64,000 bases of DNA from Clostridiaceae bacterium HFYG-1003 (GTDB taxonomy: Bacteria > Bacillota > Clostridia > Clostridiales > Clostridiaceae), in the NCBI GenBank assembly GCA_024579835.1, contig CP102060.1, positions 2,827,558-2,891,557 on the forward strand, given 5' to 3'. Both the position numbers and the translations under genes were made by a program. This document shows positions 43,870-52,890 of this stretch, piece by piece; the first letter of the stretch is position 1; each line of letters begins with the position of its first letter. The notes under the pieces are model-generated. The model was not told the origin of the DNA. It was given only the letters and a program-made list of their open reading frames with translations, and made no database searches.

Positions 43870-44502
43870 TTACCAGCGTTTGGGAAGAAATCGATTTACG
43901 AGCGTCAGGGCGAGCAGATACATACTGAGGATGAGCAGCAGCAGCGGGTTCCATTCCAGGTATCCGCTGGGATACAGCATGACGGGACGGGTATAGAGAA
44001 GGAAAGGAACGTTGCCAATGATGTGAATCGAAAGGATCCCCATCACCAGGAAAATACCAGCGACAAGATCTTTGGTGTATTTGAGTCCGGTAATTCCGAT
44101 GACGATAAATACGATTTGCTGCAACAGCGCTTGAAGAAACACCGGATACGAAACCAGAGACTGCCGCCGGGTAATCACAAGCAGTGCCGTCAGGGAACAG
44201 ATCAGATAAAAGCCTGAAAAGAAAATCAGGACCTCCACCTTTGTTCGATGATGCTGGGGATGAAAGGTCTGGATCAGCTCTCCGGTCTGAGCATCATAAA
44301 ACTTGTTTGCGACATAAAGAACGGACAGTGAAACGATCAGGGGGGCAATCAGCTGGTAGACCATAATAACATATCGTTTGGATTCGCGGGACGCCTGATT
44401 GGGCGACAGAGCAGCCATGATGGCGAACAGCAGGATGGGAAGAAGCCAAAGTCCCCGCAGTTCTTTGAACTCAAACCGTACCTGCTTAATAAACCGATTC
44501 AT
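43870..44502 (-). CDS. ABC transporter permease component (6 helices)
   Basis: The 210-residue protein has about six hydrophobic segments and a basic N-terminus (MNRFIKQVRFEFKELRG), as in ABC-2-type permeases. It overlaps the end of the ATPase gene by 17 bases and is the last gene of the unit. The substrate is unknown. With the larger membrane protein encoded two genes upstream it probably forms the membrane part of one transporter. Confidence 0.78.
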   Translation of the reverse strand: MNRFIKQVRFEFKELRGLWLLPILLFAIMAALSPNQASRESKRYVIMVYQLIAPLIVSLSVLYVANKFYDAQTGELIQTFHPQHHRTKVEVLIFFSGFYLICSLTALLVITRRQSLVSYPVFLQALLQQIVFIVIGITGLKYTKDLVAGIFLVMGILSIHIIGNVPFLLYTRPVMLYPSGYLEWNPLLLLILSMYLLALTLVNRFLPKRW

Positions 44503-45340
44503 TCACGGCCTCATTCCGGACTGCGTCAAAATAGACATCCTGAATGGTGGGATGAATTCGACGCCACTCGTTCTTCAGTTCCTTCGGTCGGTTTTGGAAC
44601 AGGACGCGTTGACTGGTTGATCCGCTGATGGGATCGGTATCCTGAGTGATGACCCAGTGGGGGGCTTCGATGGACATGCCCCGGGGGATGTGGAATAATC
44701 GAGGGACAATGGACTCTTTCAAGGCAAGAGCAGATCCACTATGGGCGATTTGTCCGCGGTTCATCACTGCAATGACATCAGCGGTGTCCTCAATATCTTC
44801 CACGATATGAGTTGAGACAATAACAGGGGTGTTTTCTGAAATGGACTTGATCAATCCGGTAAAGGATACTCGCTCCAGGGGGTCAAGCCCCGCTGTGGGT
44901 TCATCGACAATAATTAGTTCCGGTTTCCCAATAAGTGCAAAGGCAATGCCCAGGCGACGCAGCATCCCTCCGGAAAGGGTTTTGATCAGTCGATCCTTTT
45001 CTTCTTCTAAATTCACCTGCTCCAGCAGATGGGACCAATTCAGATTTCGATGCTCATCCTTCATGATCGCCGCATACTGGACCCCTTCCTTCACGGTCAG
45101 ATTCCCGAAAAAATTGAATTTCTGGGGTAGGTACCCGATTCTCAACGTTGAGATCGGCTGATCCTGAAAAGTAATGGTACCTTCATATTCCACCAGGGAG
45201 GTGATGCACTTCATTAAGGTAGTCTTTCCTGCACCATTTGGTCCCAGCAGACCCAGCAAACCTTTCTCGAATTGAAAGGACAGATTCCGGACGGCTGCTT
45301 TATCTTTATATTTCTTAGTCAGTGAATCAATTTTTAGCAT
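44486..45340 (-). CDS. ABC transporter ATP-binding protein
   Basis: The 284-residue ATPase of the ABC-2/CcmA type has Walker A GLLGPNGAGKTTLMK, Q-loop IGYLPQKFNFFGNLTV, signature TLSGGMLRRLGIAFAL, Walker B LIIVDEPTAGLDP and H-loop STHIVED. A C-terminal extension of about 90 residues follows the core. It probably energises export or signalling together with the flanking membrane proteins. It starts one base after the stop of the large membrane gene. Confidence 0.92.
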   Translation of the reverse strand: MLKIDSLTKKYKDKAAVRNLSFQFEKGLLGLLGPNGAGKTTLMKCITSLVEYEGTITFQDQPISTLRIGYLPQKFNFFGNLTVKEGVQYAAIMKDEHRNLNWSHLLEQVNLEEEKDRLIKTLSGGMLRRLGIAFALIGKPELIIVDEPTAGLDPLERVSFTGLIKSISENTPVIVSTHIVEDIEDTADVIAVMNRGQIAHSGSALALKESIVPRLFHIPRGMSIEAPHWVITQDTDPISGSTSQRVLFQNRPKELKNEWRRIHPTIQDVYFDAVRNEAVNESVY

Positions 45341-45341
45341 G

Positions 45342-47246
45342 TTAGCTTTCTCCTATGATCCGGTGAACGGTCTCAAGACTGATCATACCTTGGTGGATGC
45401 TGCTGATCAGTTCGCGAACGATGCGCTCTCGCTCAGACACCGATTTTTTGAAATAGGGCATTAATTCTTTTTCTGTTTCCATCACATATTCCTGATCCTC
45501 AATTGTTACATTCAATCCTCTAATCATATAAAACACCACATCCTGAACATCAATGGGCTGGCGCCTGAGCGCGAAACTTCCATTAATCAAGCTGTATAGG
45601 ATCATTTCTTCGCTCTGATCTTTGACAAGTGCGGAAACCTTGACGGTTCCAAAGTCTTCGAATCCGATTAGATGATTGTAAGAAGTGCTGAGCCATAAAC
45701 CGTGTAGAAATTTATAGTCTGTTCCAGACTGAGACAATCCATATTTAGCTGCCACCGCCTGAAATTTTTCATTTGCTTGTTGAACCTGAGAGGTCAGTAA
45801 GTCGATCTCAGTGGGAGTAATCGAGGCGACATAGGCAGTAGTGGCATCGAGCTGATGAAGATTGCCATAATAGAGACTGACCCCCATATTTGATTTCCCT
45901 CGGAATACGCCATCGGAAGAACGATCCAGGCTGGAAAAAATCTCTTTCCCGGATTTGGTCTGCAGTGTCAGCTCATAATCGATGGGATTCGTATTATAGG
46001 CCGCGCTGAAATTGATCGAATAGCCATCATAAATAAAAGCAGCTGGCTGAATTCTGGCCAGGGGAAGCCAGTTGAAGAATGCCGGAAACGCAGCGGCCTT
46101 GTAATTTCCCGGGAAATAAGGAGAATTAAGCCCATCATATTTCAGGGTAATTTTTTTAACCTCCCTCTCTTTCAGAGAAAGCGGAATGCTGAACACCTCT
46201 CCATCCTGGTGAAATGGAATCGACATAGAATCGGCCAGGACTTCGCGAATGCGGAAGCCGTGATACAGCGAACCATTGATCGCAGTGGTGTCGGATACAG
46301 CAGTCAATGTCATATCCACTACAAAGGCGGCCTGACGGGATAACTCGACGTTTATATTCATATGATTGATTTCGTAGGTAATGGGGTAGAGCTCAGGGTT
46401 TGGCAGCGGAGCCATACTGTAATACTTGAAATCATAAATGTTCTCTGCCAACGGATCCCCGTTTGAACCCATGGGGCGTCTCAGCCAGGCCGGCTGGGAC
46501 CATTGCCATGCGGAAAAGATCACGGAAGCCAGAAGGAGCAGAGTGACTGGCAGAAATTTCTTGCTTTTGATTCTTGCAGTAATGATAAGCGTGAGCAACA
46601 GGAGCAGTGATAACAGAATCGTTAAGAATTTAAAGAGCCGAGTAACTTCGGTATCGAACCCATACAGGGGATTTTGAGCAATGTTTACACTGTAGGGTCC
46701 CAGATTGAGCCATGAGAACAAGCTGACATAGGGTAATACAATCTTGCTCACCGGAGAAACCGTAAAGGACAGGAACAGGAGAGCAAGATATTTGATCCGG
46801 TGTTGAATTAAATAACCAATCAGGTATCCGATCACAGCACAGGTAATATTGTTGATGAAGATATAGATCAGATGCAGGCTGAATATTTCGTTGAAGAGCC
46901 AGGGCGGGATATGCCCGGAAAGCCTCATCACAAGACTGATTCCGGTTAAAAGAAAAAAATGAATGAGATTGACCAGGACAATCGTGAGAAAGGAAGCGAA
47001 AATATAGCGATACATCCGGGTGCCCAGACTTGCCATTGCATCACGATAATCCTCACTGGTCATGCGGAAGGCAAAATTTGCGCCATACACCATGTTTAAC
47101 AGGAAACTGACCTGAAGAAACAATGTGATTCCATGAGCCGAAAGCGGCTCTGTGTACATAATATAAGTATAAAACAGCAATTCAAGCCCTAGAAATACGT
47201 AGATCCACCTTGTCCGGTTTAACTCTTTTAAATGAATAAATGTCAT
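45342..47246 (-). CDS. Large ABC-associated membrane protein with extracytoplasmic domain
   Basis: The protein has about 634 residues: roughly eight N-terminal membrane helices (20-270), then an outside domain (about 280-630) with beta-rich sequence such as YPITYEINHMNINVELSRQAAFVVDMTLTA. That layout resembles permeases fused to an M1 aminopeptidase-like domain, but the zinc motif HExxH is absent (the region reads HLIGFEDFG), so it would be a non-catalytic version. ATG 47246 has GGAG upstream, four codons after the first ATG. It is in one operon with the secreted protein and the ATPase. Confidence 0.7.
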   Translation of the reverse strand: MTFIHLKELNRTRWIYVFLGLELLFYTYIMYTEPLSAHGITLFLQVSFLLNMVYGANFAFRMTSEDYRDAMASLGTRMYRYIFASFLTIVLVNLIHFFLLTGISLVMRLSGHIPPWLFNEIFSLHLIYIFINNITCAVIGYLIGYLIQHRIKYLALLFLSFTVSPVSKIVLPYVSLFSWLNLGPYSVNIAQNPLYGFDTEVTRLFKFLTILLSLLLLLTLIITARIKSKKFLPVTLLLLASVIFSAWQWSQPAWLRRPMGSNGDPLAENIYDFKYYSMAPLPNPELYPITYEINHMNINVELSRQAAFVVDMTLTAVSDTTAINGSLYHGFRIREVLADSMSIPFHQDGEVFSIPLSLKEREVKKITLKYDGLNSPYFPGNYKAAAFPAFFNWLPLARIQPAAFIYDGYSINFSAAYNTNPIDYELTLQTKSGKEIFSSLDRSSDGVFRGKSNMGVSLYYGNLHQLDATTAYVASITPTEIDLLTSQVQQANEKFQAVAAKYGLSQSGTDYKFLHGLWLSTSYNHLIGFEDFGTVKVSALVKDQSEEMILYSLINGSFALRRQPIDVQDVVFYMIRGLNVTIEDQEYVMETEKELMPYFKKSVSERERIVRELISSIHQGMISLETVHRIIGES

Positions 47247-47325
47247 AAGAATCTCCATAGTAAATGAAATATATCGACGAATCAGAATTTTGCCTGATTC
47301 GTCGATTTAAGTTTATTTTAATATG

Positions 47326-47709
47326 CTAATCAGGGTCACTCATGGATCCCCATCCATATGCTCCTCCCAATGGACCGGCAGGATTTAGAACAAAATAATG
47401 ACCTGCTGAAGTACTAATAGGACCAATATTGAAATCGAAGGATTTGCCGATGTACATTCTTCGCTCGAAAATAACCGGTTTTAACAGAGAATCTTCCCGC
47501 AACTCGTAATAAAGATCGTTATCGCTCGTTCCGTAATTTTGACCGCTGATTCGTAAATCACCCTTATCGGCATGCTGAATTGAGCCGGAAGTTTTTCCCC
47601 AGCTGTCAGGGTAAATTGTCAGTGTCAATCGATCTCCGACTGAAGCTAGTACTGGAACAGACAGGCTGAATGCGACAATAGTTGCCGCGAGCTTACATTT
47701 TAATTTCAA
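47326..47709 (-). CDS. Small secreted protein of unknown function
   Basis: The 127-residue protein has a clear signal peptide (KCKLAATIVAFSLSVPVLAS), with cleavage likely near residue 23. The mature part has about 104 residues, is polar and Gly/Ser/Asp-rich, and ends PLGGAYGWGSMSDPD. The start is TTG 47709 behind GAGGTG. It is the first gene of the operon whose other three encode an ABC transporter. It could be a secreted peptide handled by, or sensed with, that transporter; no family was recognised. Confidence 0.65.
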   Translation of the reverse strand: MKLKCKLAATIVAFSLSVPVLASVGDRLTLTIYPDSWGKTSGSIQHADKGDLRISGQNYGTSDNDLYYELREDSLLKPVIFERRMYIGKSFDFNIGPISTSAGHYFVLNPAGPLGGAYGWGSMSDPD

Positions 47710-47944
47710 ATTTTACACCTCATAATTATATTTGCAGCTGCTAGTTACAGATTACACCTTGATAATATTAAGTCAATATACATCTAGTTACTAATAAGTA
47801 AACCAACAATTGGTTAAGATATAATTGTTTAAAATCTAAAATTTAATCTTGATACGCACCAGCATGTTTTCGGATTGAGCAATCAGACCGCCGCTGTTAG
47901 TATCAAAAAATATTTTTCCGGCCTCTCTGCGCATACCGCATCAC

Positions 47945-48001
47945 CCCAAAAAGAATAGCTGAACTCGTGGCATGTGAACCACATGAATTCAGCTATCCTG
48001 T
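47945..48001 (-). terminator. Terminator of the gene at 48029
   Basis: The stem ATAGCTGAA / TTCAGCTAT with an inner CATGTG hairpin has TTTTT on the minus-strand side. Confidence 0.78.
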
Positions 48002-48028
48002 CTGAGTAATATTGCTTAGGTGTTTTGG

Positions 48029-48364
48029 CTATTTGCCAGCTTCGACTTTCACCGTCTCCACGAAGTCTTTGCTCTTAAAGTCAGCAAAAACAAAGGAAAA
48101 GTCCTTGTACTTAAATTTGAGGCATGAGTTAAAGAGGAACGAGCTTGTTTTCAGATCACTGACCTCTCTCAGCGGGATCGTCAGAATCAAGTCACCGACA
48201 CGTGATTTAAAATCCGCATCGTGTACAGTCAGATTGTTGCCCTTTACACTCAGAACACAAAGTCCATGGGATCCATCGGGAAGGTATTTTGCGTCTGCGA
48301 ACACTGTTGCCCTTCGCTCATCAAATAGTTCACTGTGCTTTTCCAGCCACTTTTCTCGTTTCAT
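48029..48364 (-). CDS. Hypothetical protein, possible PH-like domain
   Basis: The 111-residue soluble protein has a basic N-terminal helix, then a beta-rich stretch (GLCVLSVKGNNLTVHDADF, TIPLREVSDLKTSSF, LKFKYKDFSFVFADF) and a final helix, which looks like a small bacterial PH-type barrel. This is inference from pattern only. GAGGTGACC precedes the ATG, and its own terminator follows. Confidence 0.6.
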   Translation of the reverse strand: MKREKWLEKHSELFDERRATVFADAKYLPDGSHGLCVLSVKGNNLTVHDADFKSRVGDLILTIPLREVSDLKTSSFLFNSCLKFKYKDFSFVFADFKSKDFVETVKVEAGK

Positions 48365-48526
48365 TCGGTCACCTCTTCATCCGTATGATGTTGGATCAGT
48401 GCCCCCAGGGGAAAGCAGTTTCCTCAAATCCGGAGACAAGGATCATTTGATTCAATGTCAGTTAAGAACCTGTTCAATAATATATTCTTCACGGAGTTAA
48501 TTCTTGTTTTGACACACAAAGCAGCT

Positions 48527-49456
48527 TCACAGCCGGTAATAGTCCATTGTGGAAGTTGATTCAAAGCCGCAGGACTGATACAGAGAAAGCGCACGATCGT
48601 TATCGGCATCCACCTGCAGCATGATTGCCGGCGCACCCAGGGATCGCATCCGGGACACCGCCAGACTCAGGATCGCCCGGCCATATCCGAGGCTGCGATA
48701 CTCAGGCAGCACCCCAAGACCGTAGATCCCCCAAAAGTCACTCCCCCTCTGAATGTGGACTTTTCCCACCGGAATTTGATCCAGTTCAGCAATGTAGATG
48801 GTCATTCCGCGCAGTTCTTCTTCCTCAGGAATCAGGACGATGTCTCCATGATCCGTCACATCGCTGTCCGAGTCGATCGGGTCAGACCCAAAGTCAAAAT
48901 AGATTTTGTTCTGCCGTTGAATTTCCGGGATATCGAAGCGGTCTGCCTGTCTCAAACGGATGGGTGTTTGAAAAGCAGAATCCGGAAAGTCCGGCCGCAG
49001 AAACATCTCATGCTCACAGTGATCACGAACTGCTCCCGTGGTTGCCAGGAACGCTCTTCCGCCCGGCGAATGCCGGTCACACAGCAGCAGGACTCCTCCG
49101 GGTTTCTGGCAGGCTGACTCGGAACACATCAAGCGGTAGAGCGTCTTGAATATACCCTTGCGGCGCCACGCCGGATGAACCATGCCCGTGACCTCCCAGT
49201 CCTGTCCTCCAAAAGTTGAAATCCCTAGGTATCCGATGATTTCATCGCCAATCTCATACATCAGCTCACGGATCGGACCCATGTCAATCGGATCTGACTT
49301 CATCTGTGCATCCGCCAGCTTATACTCCAGTTCGAGCTTCAGCGCGATGGGTTCAAAGTCTGTACAGATTCGCTCCAGTTCCTGGATTCGCCGGAAATCC
49401 GTCTCATCAATGAGGCTCTTGAGGATTATCCTGGGTGTTGCTTTTGTTTGATTCAC
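48527..49456 (-). CDS. Tandem GNAT-family N-acetyltransferase
   Basis: The 309-residue protein has two GNAT domains. The first (1-150) has TGMVHPAWRRKGIFKTLYRLM; the second (165-309) has IYGLGVLPEYRSLGYGRAILSLAV and the final NDRALSLYQSCGFEST. Both contain the R/Q-x-x-G-x-G/A acetyl-CoA loop, the first in a variant form. The substrate is unknown. GTG 49456 follows AGGTGGTGATC. Confidence 0.85.
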   Translation of the reverse strand: MNQTKATPRIILKSLIDETDFRRIQELERICTDFEPIALKLELEYKLADAQMKSDPIDMGPIRELMYEIGDEIIGYLGISTFGGQDWEVTGMVHPAWRRKGIFKTLYRLMCSESACQKPGGVLLLCDRHSPGGRAFLATTGAVRDHCEHEMFLRPDFPDSAFQTPIRLRQADRFDIPEIQRQNKIYFDFGSDPIDSDSDVTDHGDIVLIPEEEELRGMTIYIAELDQIPVGKVHIQRGSDFWGIYGLGVLPEYRSLGYGRAILSLAVSRMRSLGAPAIMLQVDADNDRALSLYQSCGFESTSTMDYYRL

Positions 49457-49646
49457 TGTCGATCACCACCTGGTTTGATTTGAATTCGTGAAGAAACCTT
49501 TTAAACTGGCATCACTCCACAAAAGGATTACGCTGGTTTGATCATAACACGGAAAAAAACCTTGCAACAATAGATCTTTGACGGATGAACCATACCCATT
49601 TCAGCCTCATGGTGGTTAGTTATACAGATTCACAGCATGAGGAATA

Positions 49647-49677
49647 AGATCCATAATTTTGTAAACATTATGGATCT
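49647..49677. repeat. Perfect 11-bp inverted repeat
   Basis: AGATCCATAAT / ATTATGGATCT with a 9-base centre lies between the divergent GNAT and small membrane protein genes. It may be an operator for one of them or a terminator-like hairpin. Confidence 0.6.
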
Positions 49678-49779
49678 ATTCTCAGGATAACTTCTATCTA
49701 TGATAAGCTGTCCTTAATGGAAAGCATTAACACAAAGCTCCGCATTCTTCTCAGGACATAGAAAGAGGGGATCTGAATA

Positions 49780-49989
49780 ATGACAGAAGAAGAGGCATAT
49801 AAGAAGAAACAAAAAACAAGAAGAATTGCCAATGAAACTTTCAATTTTTTACTTGGCGGATTCTTCCTATTCCGAGGGCTGTATTTCATTTTGTCTGAAT
49901 CCCGCTTTGTGGGCCGAGGTGTTTTGCTTTTGATATTCGCGGCGATTCTCATGGTTCTTCATCGTCCCAGTGGCTGGTTGAAAGAGTAA
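49780..49989 (+). CDS. Small two-helix membrane protein
   Basis: The 69-residue protein has a Lys/Arg-rich N-terminus (KKKQKTRRIANE) followed by two hydrophobic segments (about 22-38 and 46-60) and ends PSGWLKE. AGAGGGGAT precedes the ATG, so it is probably expressed. No family was recognised. Confidence 0.6.
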   Translation: MTEEEAYKKKQKTRRIANETFNFLLGGFFLFRGLYFILSESRFVGRGVLLLIFAAILMVLHRPSGWLKE

Positions 49990-50126
49990 TAGCAAGCAAT
50001 CTAATTTGAAACTATTTTTGGCACGGTGCAATATAACAATGAAACCTACATAAATTGTCAAATTTCGTACTGCCATCATAACTCGTTCATTGAACCAGAG
50101 CGGCCAACAGAAAGTAATTCCCAAAG

Positions 50127-50179
50127 TGAAAAAAGCTGAAGTCTTGTCGTACATACGATCAAGGCTTCAGCTTTTTTGA
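50127..50179 (+). terminator. Terminator downstream of the small membrane protein
   Basis: The 16-bp stem AAAAGCTGAAGTCTTG / CAAGGCTTCAGCTTTT (one G-U) is followed by more T. Confidence 0.85.
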
Positions 50180-50296
50180 TGTTTGCTTGACGCAGAAGAG
50201 GGGTCAAGAAATCGCAATGGATCCAGCCCCTTGGATCAGGGCTTAAGGCTCAGCTTTCTTTTAGACTACAGTTAGGGTCTGATCAGTGAATGTCGG

Positions 50297-50314
50297 TATG
50301 CATAATTATGCAAG
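50297..50314. promoter_or_regulatory. Distal ARG-box-like operator
   Basis: TATGCATAATTATGCAAG matches the ArgR consensus TNTGNATWWWWATNCANA at all but the last position and contains the perfect palindrome TGCATAATTATGCA. It lies about 310 bases before argC. Confidence 0.55.
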
Positions 50315-50538
50315 TAATAAATATAATCATCCAGGACGATAAATTTTTAGAAGTATCATTATAAAGCATTGAATTCCAATGGTTAGATGGAATAAATCGG
50401 TACATGGAGTAATTTGATCCGGTTTGTTGAAAAATATGAGCTTCGATCAAGTAAACGATTGATTTTACTGAATTATCAAGGATTCCGTAAGTGCCCCAAA
50501 TAAAAAAACGGCGATTGAAATTTTTTATAAAAATACAA

Positions 50539-50566
50539 TTGACTTTATAAATATACAACCTATAAT
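50539..50566 (+). promoter_or_regulatory. argC operon promoter with overlapping ARG-box-like site
   Basis: TTGACT (50539-50544) and TATAAT (50561-50566) are spaced by 16 bases. The spacer holds ACTTTATAAATATACAAC (50542-50559), matching 11 of 14 defined ARG-box positions, as expected for ArgR repression. Confidence 0.65.
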
Positions 50567-50605
50567 TGCAACTAAGTAATTTTTTATTTGACAGGAGTGA
50601 AGACA

Positions 50606-51643
50606 ATGAATGTATCCCTGGTCGGGGCAACGGGCTACGGCGGCGTGGAACTGATCCGCCTGTTGCACCAGCATCCCGTATTTAAACTCAATGCCATTTA
50701 TTCGCATTCAAAGGGCGGGGAAAGCATTCAAAGTTATTTTCCTCATCTGCTTGGGCTGTGTGAACTGATCATGGATGATATTGATCCGGCCGCGGTAAAA
50801 GCGAAATCCGATCTGGTCTTTCTGGCTGTTCCGGCTGGCATTTCCCGAGATTGGTCAAAAAAACTGAGAGAAGCGGGTTTGAAAGTTGTGGATCTGTCGG
50901 GGGATTTTCGACTGGAAGATCCGGATGAATATGAAACGTGGTACAAGAAGGACGCAATAGCCCCGGAAGAACTGGAGGGCGTGGTCTTCGGCCTGGCCGA
51001 TGTGGCGGCTGAAGCCATCAAAACGGCGGAATTCATTTCCAATCCCGGCTGTTATCCGACCGCATCGCTGCTGGGCCTATATCCCCTGGCCATCAACGGT
51101 CTCATCCTTCCCGGCAGCATCATCATCGATGCCAAGTCCGGTGTTTCCGGTGCAGGGCGGGGTGCTTCCGTTGGCTCGCTGTTCTGTGAGGTGGCGGACA
51201 ATCTGAAAATATATAAAGTCAGTCAGCACCAGCATACCCCGGAGATCGAACAGCAGCTCAACAAGTGGGATCCCGCCATCGGCCTGATCACATTTGAGAC
51301 CCATCTGATCCCCATGAACCGGGGGATCATGGTCACAGAATATGTCGAACTGGTGTCTCCCATGACAGCCCGGGAGCTCCATGATCTTTACAGCGAAACC
51401 TATCAGAATGCTCCCTTTGTCCGGGTCCGCCCGCTGGGCGAGTTCCCATCCACCAAGGAGGTTCAGGGTTCGAATTACTGCGACATCGGCGTAACAGTCA
51501 ATCCGCGGACCGGAAAAGCGCTCATCGTGGCGGTATTGGACAATCTGGTCAAGGGCGCAGCCGGACAGGCGGTCCAAAATGCCAATATCTGGACAGGACA
51601 GGATCCGGCCACCGGGCTGGAACTTGTGCCCATGTACCCATAA
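50606..51643 (+). CDS. argC: N-acetyl-gamma-glutamyl-phosphate reductase
   Basis: The 345-residue enzyme reduces N-acetylglutamyl phosphate with NADPH in arginine synthesis. Features are the Rossmann motif VSLVGATGYGGVELIRLL, the catalytic cysteine in SNPGCYPTA, KSGVSGAGR and QHQHTPEI. AGGAGTG places the start at ATG 50606, not the upstream in-frame codon at 50588. It is first in argC-J-B-D. Confidence 0.96.
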   Translation: MNVSLVGATGYGGVELIRLLHQHPVFKLNAIYSHSKGGESIQSYFPHLLGLCELIMDDIDPAAVKAKSDLVFLAVPAGISRDWSKKLREAGLKVVDLSGDFRLEDPDEYETWYKKDAIAPEELEGVVFGLADVAAEAIKTAEFISNPGCYPTASLLGLYPLAINGLILPGSIIIDAKSGVSGAGRGASVGSLFCEVADNLKIYKVSQHQHTPEIEQQLNKWDPAIGLITFETHLIPMNRGIMVTEYVELVSPMTARELHDLYSETYQNAPFVRVRPLGEFPSTKEVQGSNYCDIGVTVNPRTGKALIVAVLDNLVKGAAGQAVQNANIWTGQDPATGLELVPMYP

Positions 51644-51660
51644 GATAGGAGGAATGCATC

Positions 51661-52878
51661 ATGTATTTTAGTATCAGCAAATTAGATAATGGATCCATCA
51701 CCAGCCCCAAGGGTTTTCTGGCCGGAGGAGTCCACGCGGGACTGCGCTATGCAAAAAAAGATCTCGGGATGATCTACTCCCAGGTGCCGGCCACAGCCGT
51801 GGCCGTCCACACGTTAAATCAGTTCATCGCCGCACCCAATCAGGTCACCAAGCAGAGCATCGCCGTCGAGCAGAAGATCCAGGCTGTGGTCACCAACAGT
51901 GCCTGCGCCAATGCCTGCACCGGAAGCCGCGGCATGGAAGATGCCCTGACCATGCGCAGGCTGGCCGCTGAGAAGTTCGGCATCCCGGAACACTACGTTG
52001 CCGTGGCCTCCACGGGTGTCATCGGGGAGTTTCTTGACATGGAAAAGATCAGACAAGGCATTGCCGCCGTCGTGGTGGAAGCGACTCAGGAAGGGGCCAA
52101 AGGGTATGAGAAGGCCATCATGACCACTGATCTCATTGAGAAGTACACCGGTTATGAAGCCGAGATCGACGGTGTCAAAGTGACGATGGGAGGGTGCTGC
52201 AAAGGTTCGGGCATGATCCATCCCAATATGGCAACGATGCTGGGATACATCACGACCGATGCGCTGGTTGACTCGGACGCCCTGAAAAAAGTTTTTTCAC
52301 TTATCACGGATCTTTCCTTCAATCAGATCACAGTGGACGGCGAGACCTCCACCAATGATATGGTGCTGCTGCTGGCCAATGGCATGGCGGGCAATGAGAT
52401 CCTCAGCGAAGACCATCCGCAGTGGCCTGTATTTGCCAGTATGCTGACTCAGACGGCACAGGATCTGGCAAAAGCCATAGCAAGAGATGGGGAAGGCGCC
52501 ACGAAGCTCATCGAAGTCCATGTCAAAGGAGCCGCAACGGATCAGGCAGCCAGGATCCTCAGCAAACAGATCGTGGGATCCAGTCTGGTCAAGACCGCAG
52601 TGTACGGCAATGATGCCAACTGGGGACGGATCGTTTCCGCCGCCGGCCATGCCAATGTGCCTCTGGACACCACCAAAGTGGATGTCATGATCGGCGATAC
52701 CGTGATGCTTAAGAACAGTGAAGTCGTCCCTTTTGATGAAGAAATCGCCAAGGCATATCTCCAGGGTGAAGTGGTCCGCATCGAGGTTGATTTCCATATG
52801 GGGGACGGAAGCGCCACAGCCTGGGGCTGCGATCTGACTTACAAATATGTTGAGATCAATGCCAGCTACCGTTCATAG
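51661..52878 (+). CDS. argJ: Glutamate N-acetyltransferase / ArgJ
   Basis: The 405-residue ArgJ precursor self-cleaves before the conserved Thr in AVASTGVIGEFL (about residue 120) to give two chains. It recycles the acetyl group between ornithine and glutamate, and bifunctional forms also use acetyl-CoA. Other motifs are TNSACANACTG and VTMGGCCKGSGMIHPNMATML. With ArgJ the pathway is cyclic, and no separate argA is seen here. TAGGAGG precedes the ATG. Confidence 0.95.
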   Translation: MYFSISKLDNGSITSPKGFLAGGVHAGLRYAKKDLGMIYSQVPATAVAVHTLNQFIAAPNQVTKQSIAVEQKIQAVVTNSACANACTGSRGMEDALTMRRLAAEKFGIPEHYVAVASTGVIGEFLDMEKIRQGIAAVVVEATQEGAKGYEKAIMTTDLIEKYTGYEAEIDGVKVTMGGCCKGSGMIHPNMATMLGYITTDALVDSDALKKVFSLITDLSFNQITVDGETSTNDMVLLLANGMAGNEILSEDHPQWPVFASMLTQTAQDLAKAIARDGEGATKLIEVHVKGAATDQAARILSKQIVGSSLVKTAVYGNDANWGRIVSAAGHANVPLDTTKVDVMIGDTVMLKNSEVVPFDEEIAKAYLQGEVVRIEVDFHMGDGSATAWGCDLTYKYVEINASYRS

Positions 52879-52890
52879 GAGGAACAGCAA

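Noticed and set aside
50180-50590. T-box leader before argC
   Set aside because: No T-box sequence (AGGGTGGNACCGCG) or specifier-stem layout is present; ARG-box-like sites explain control better.
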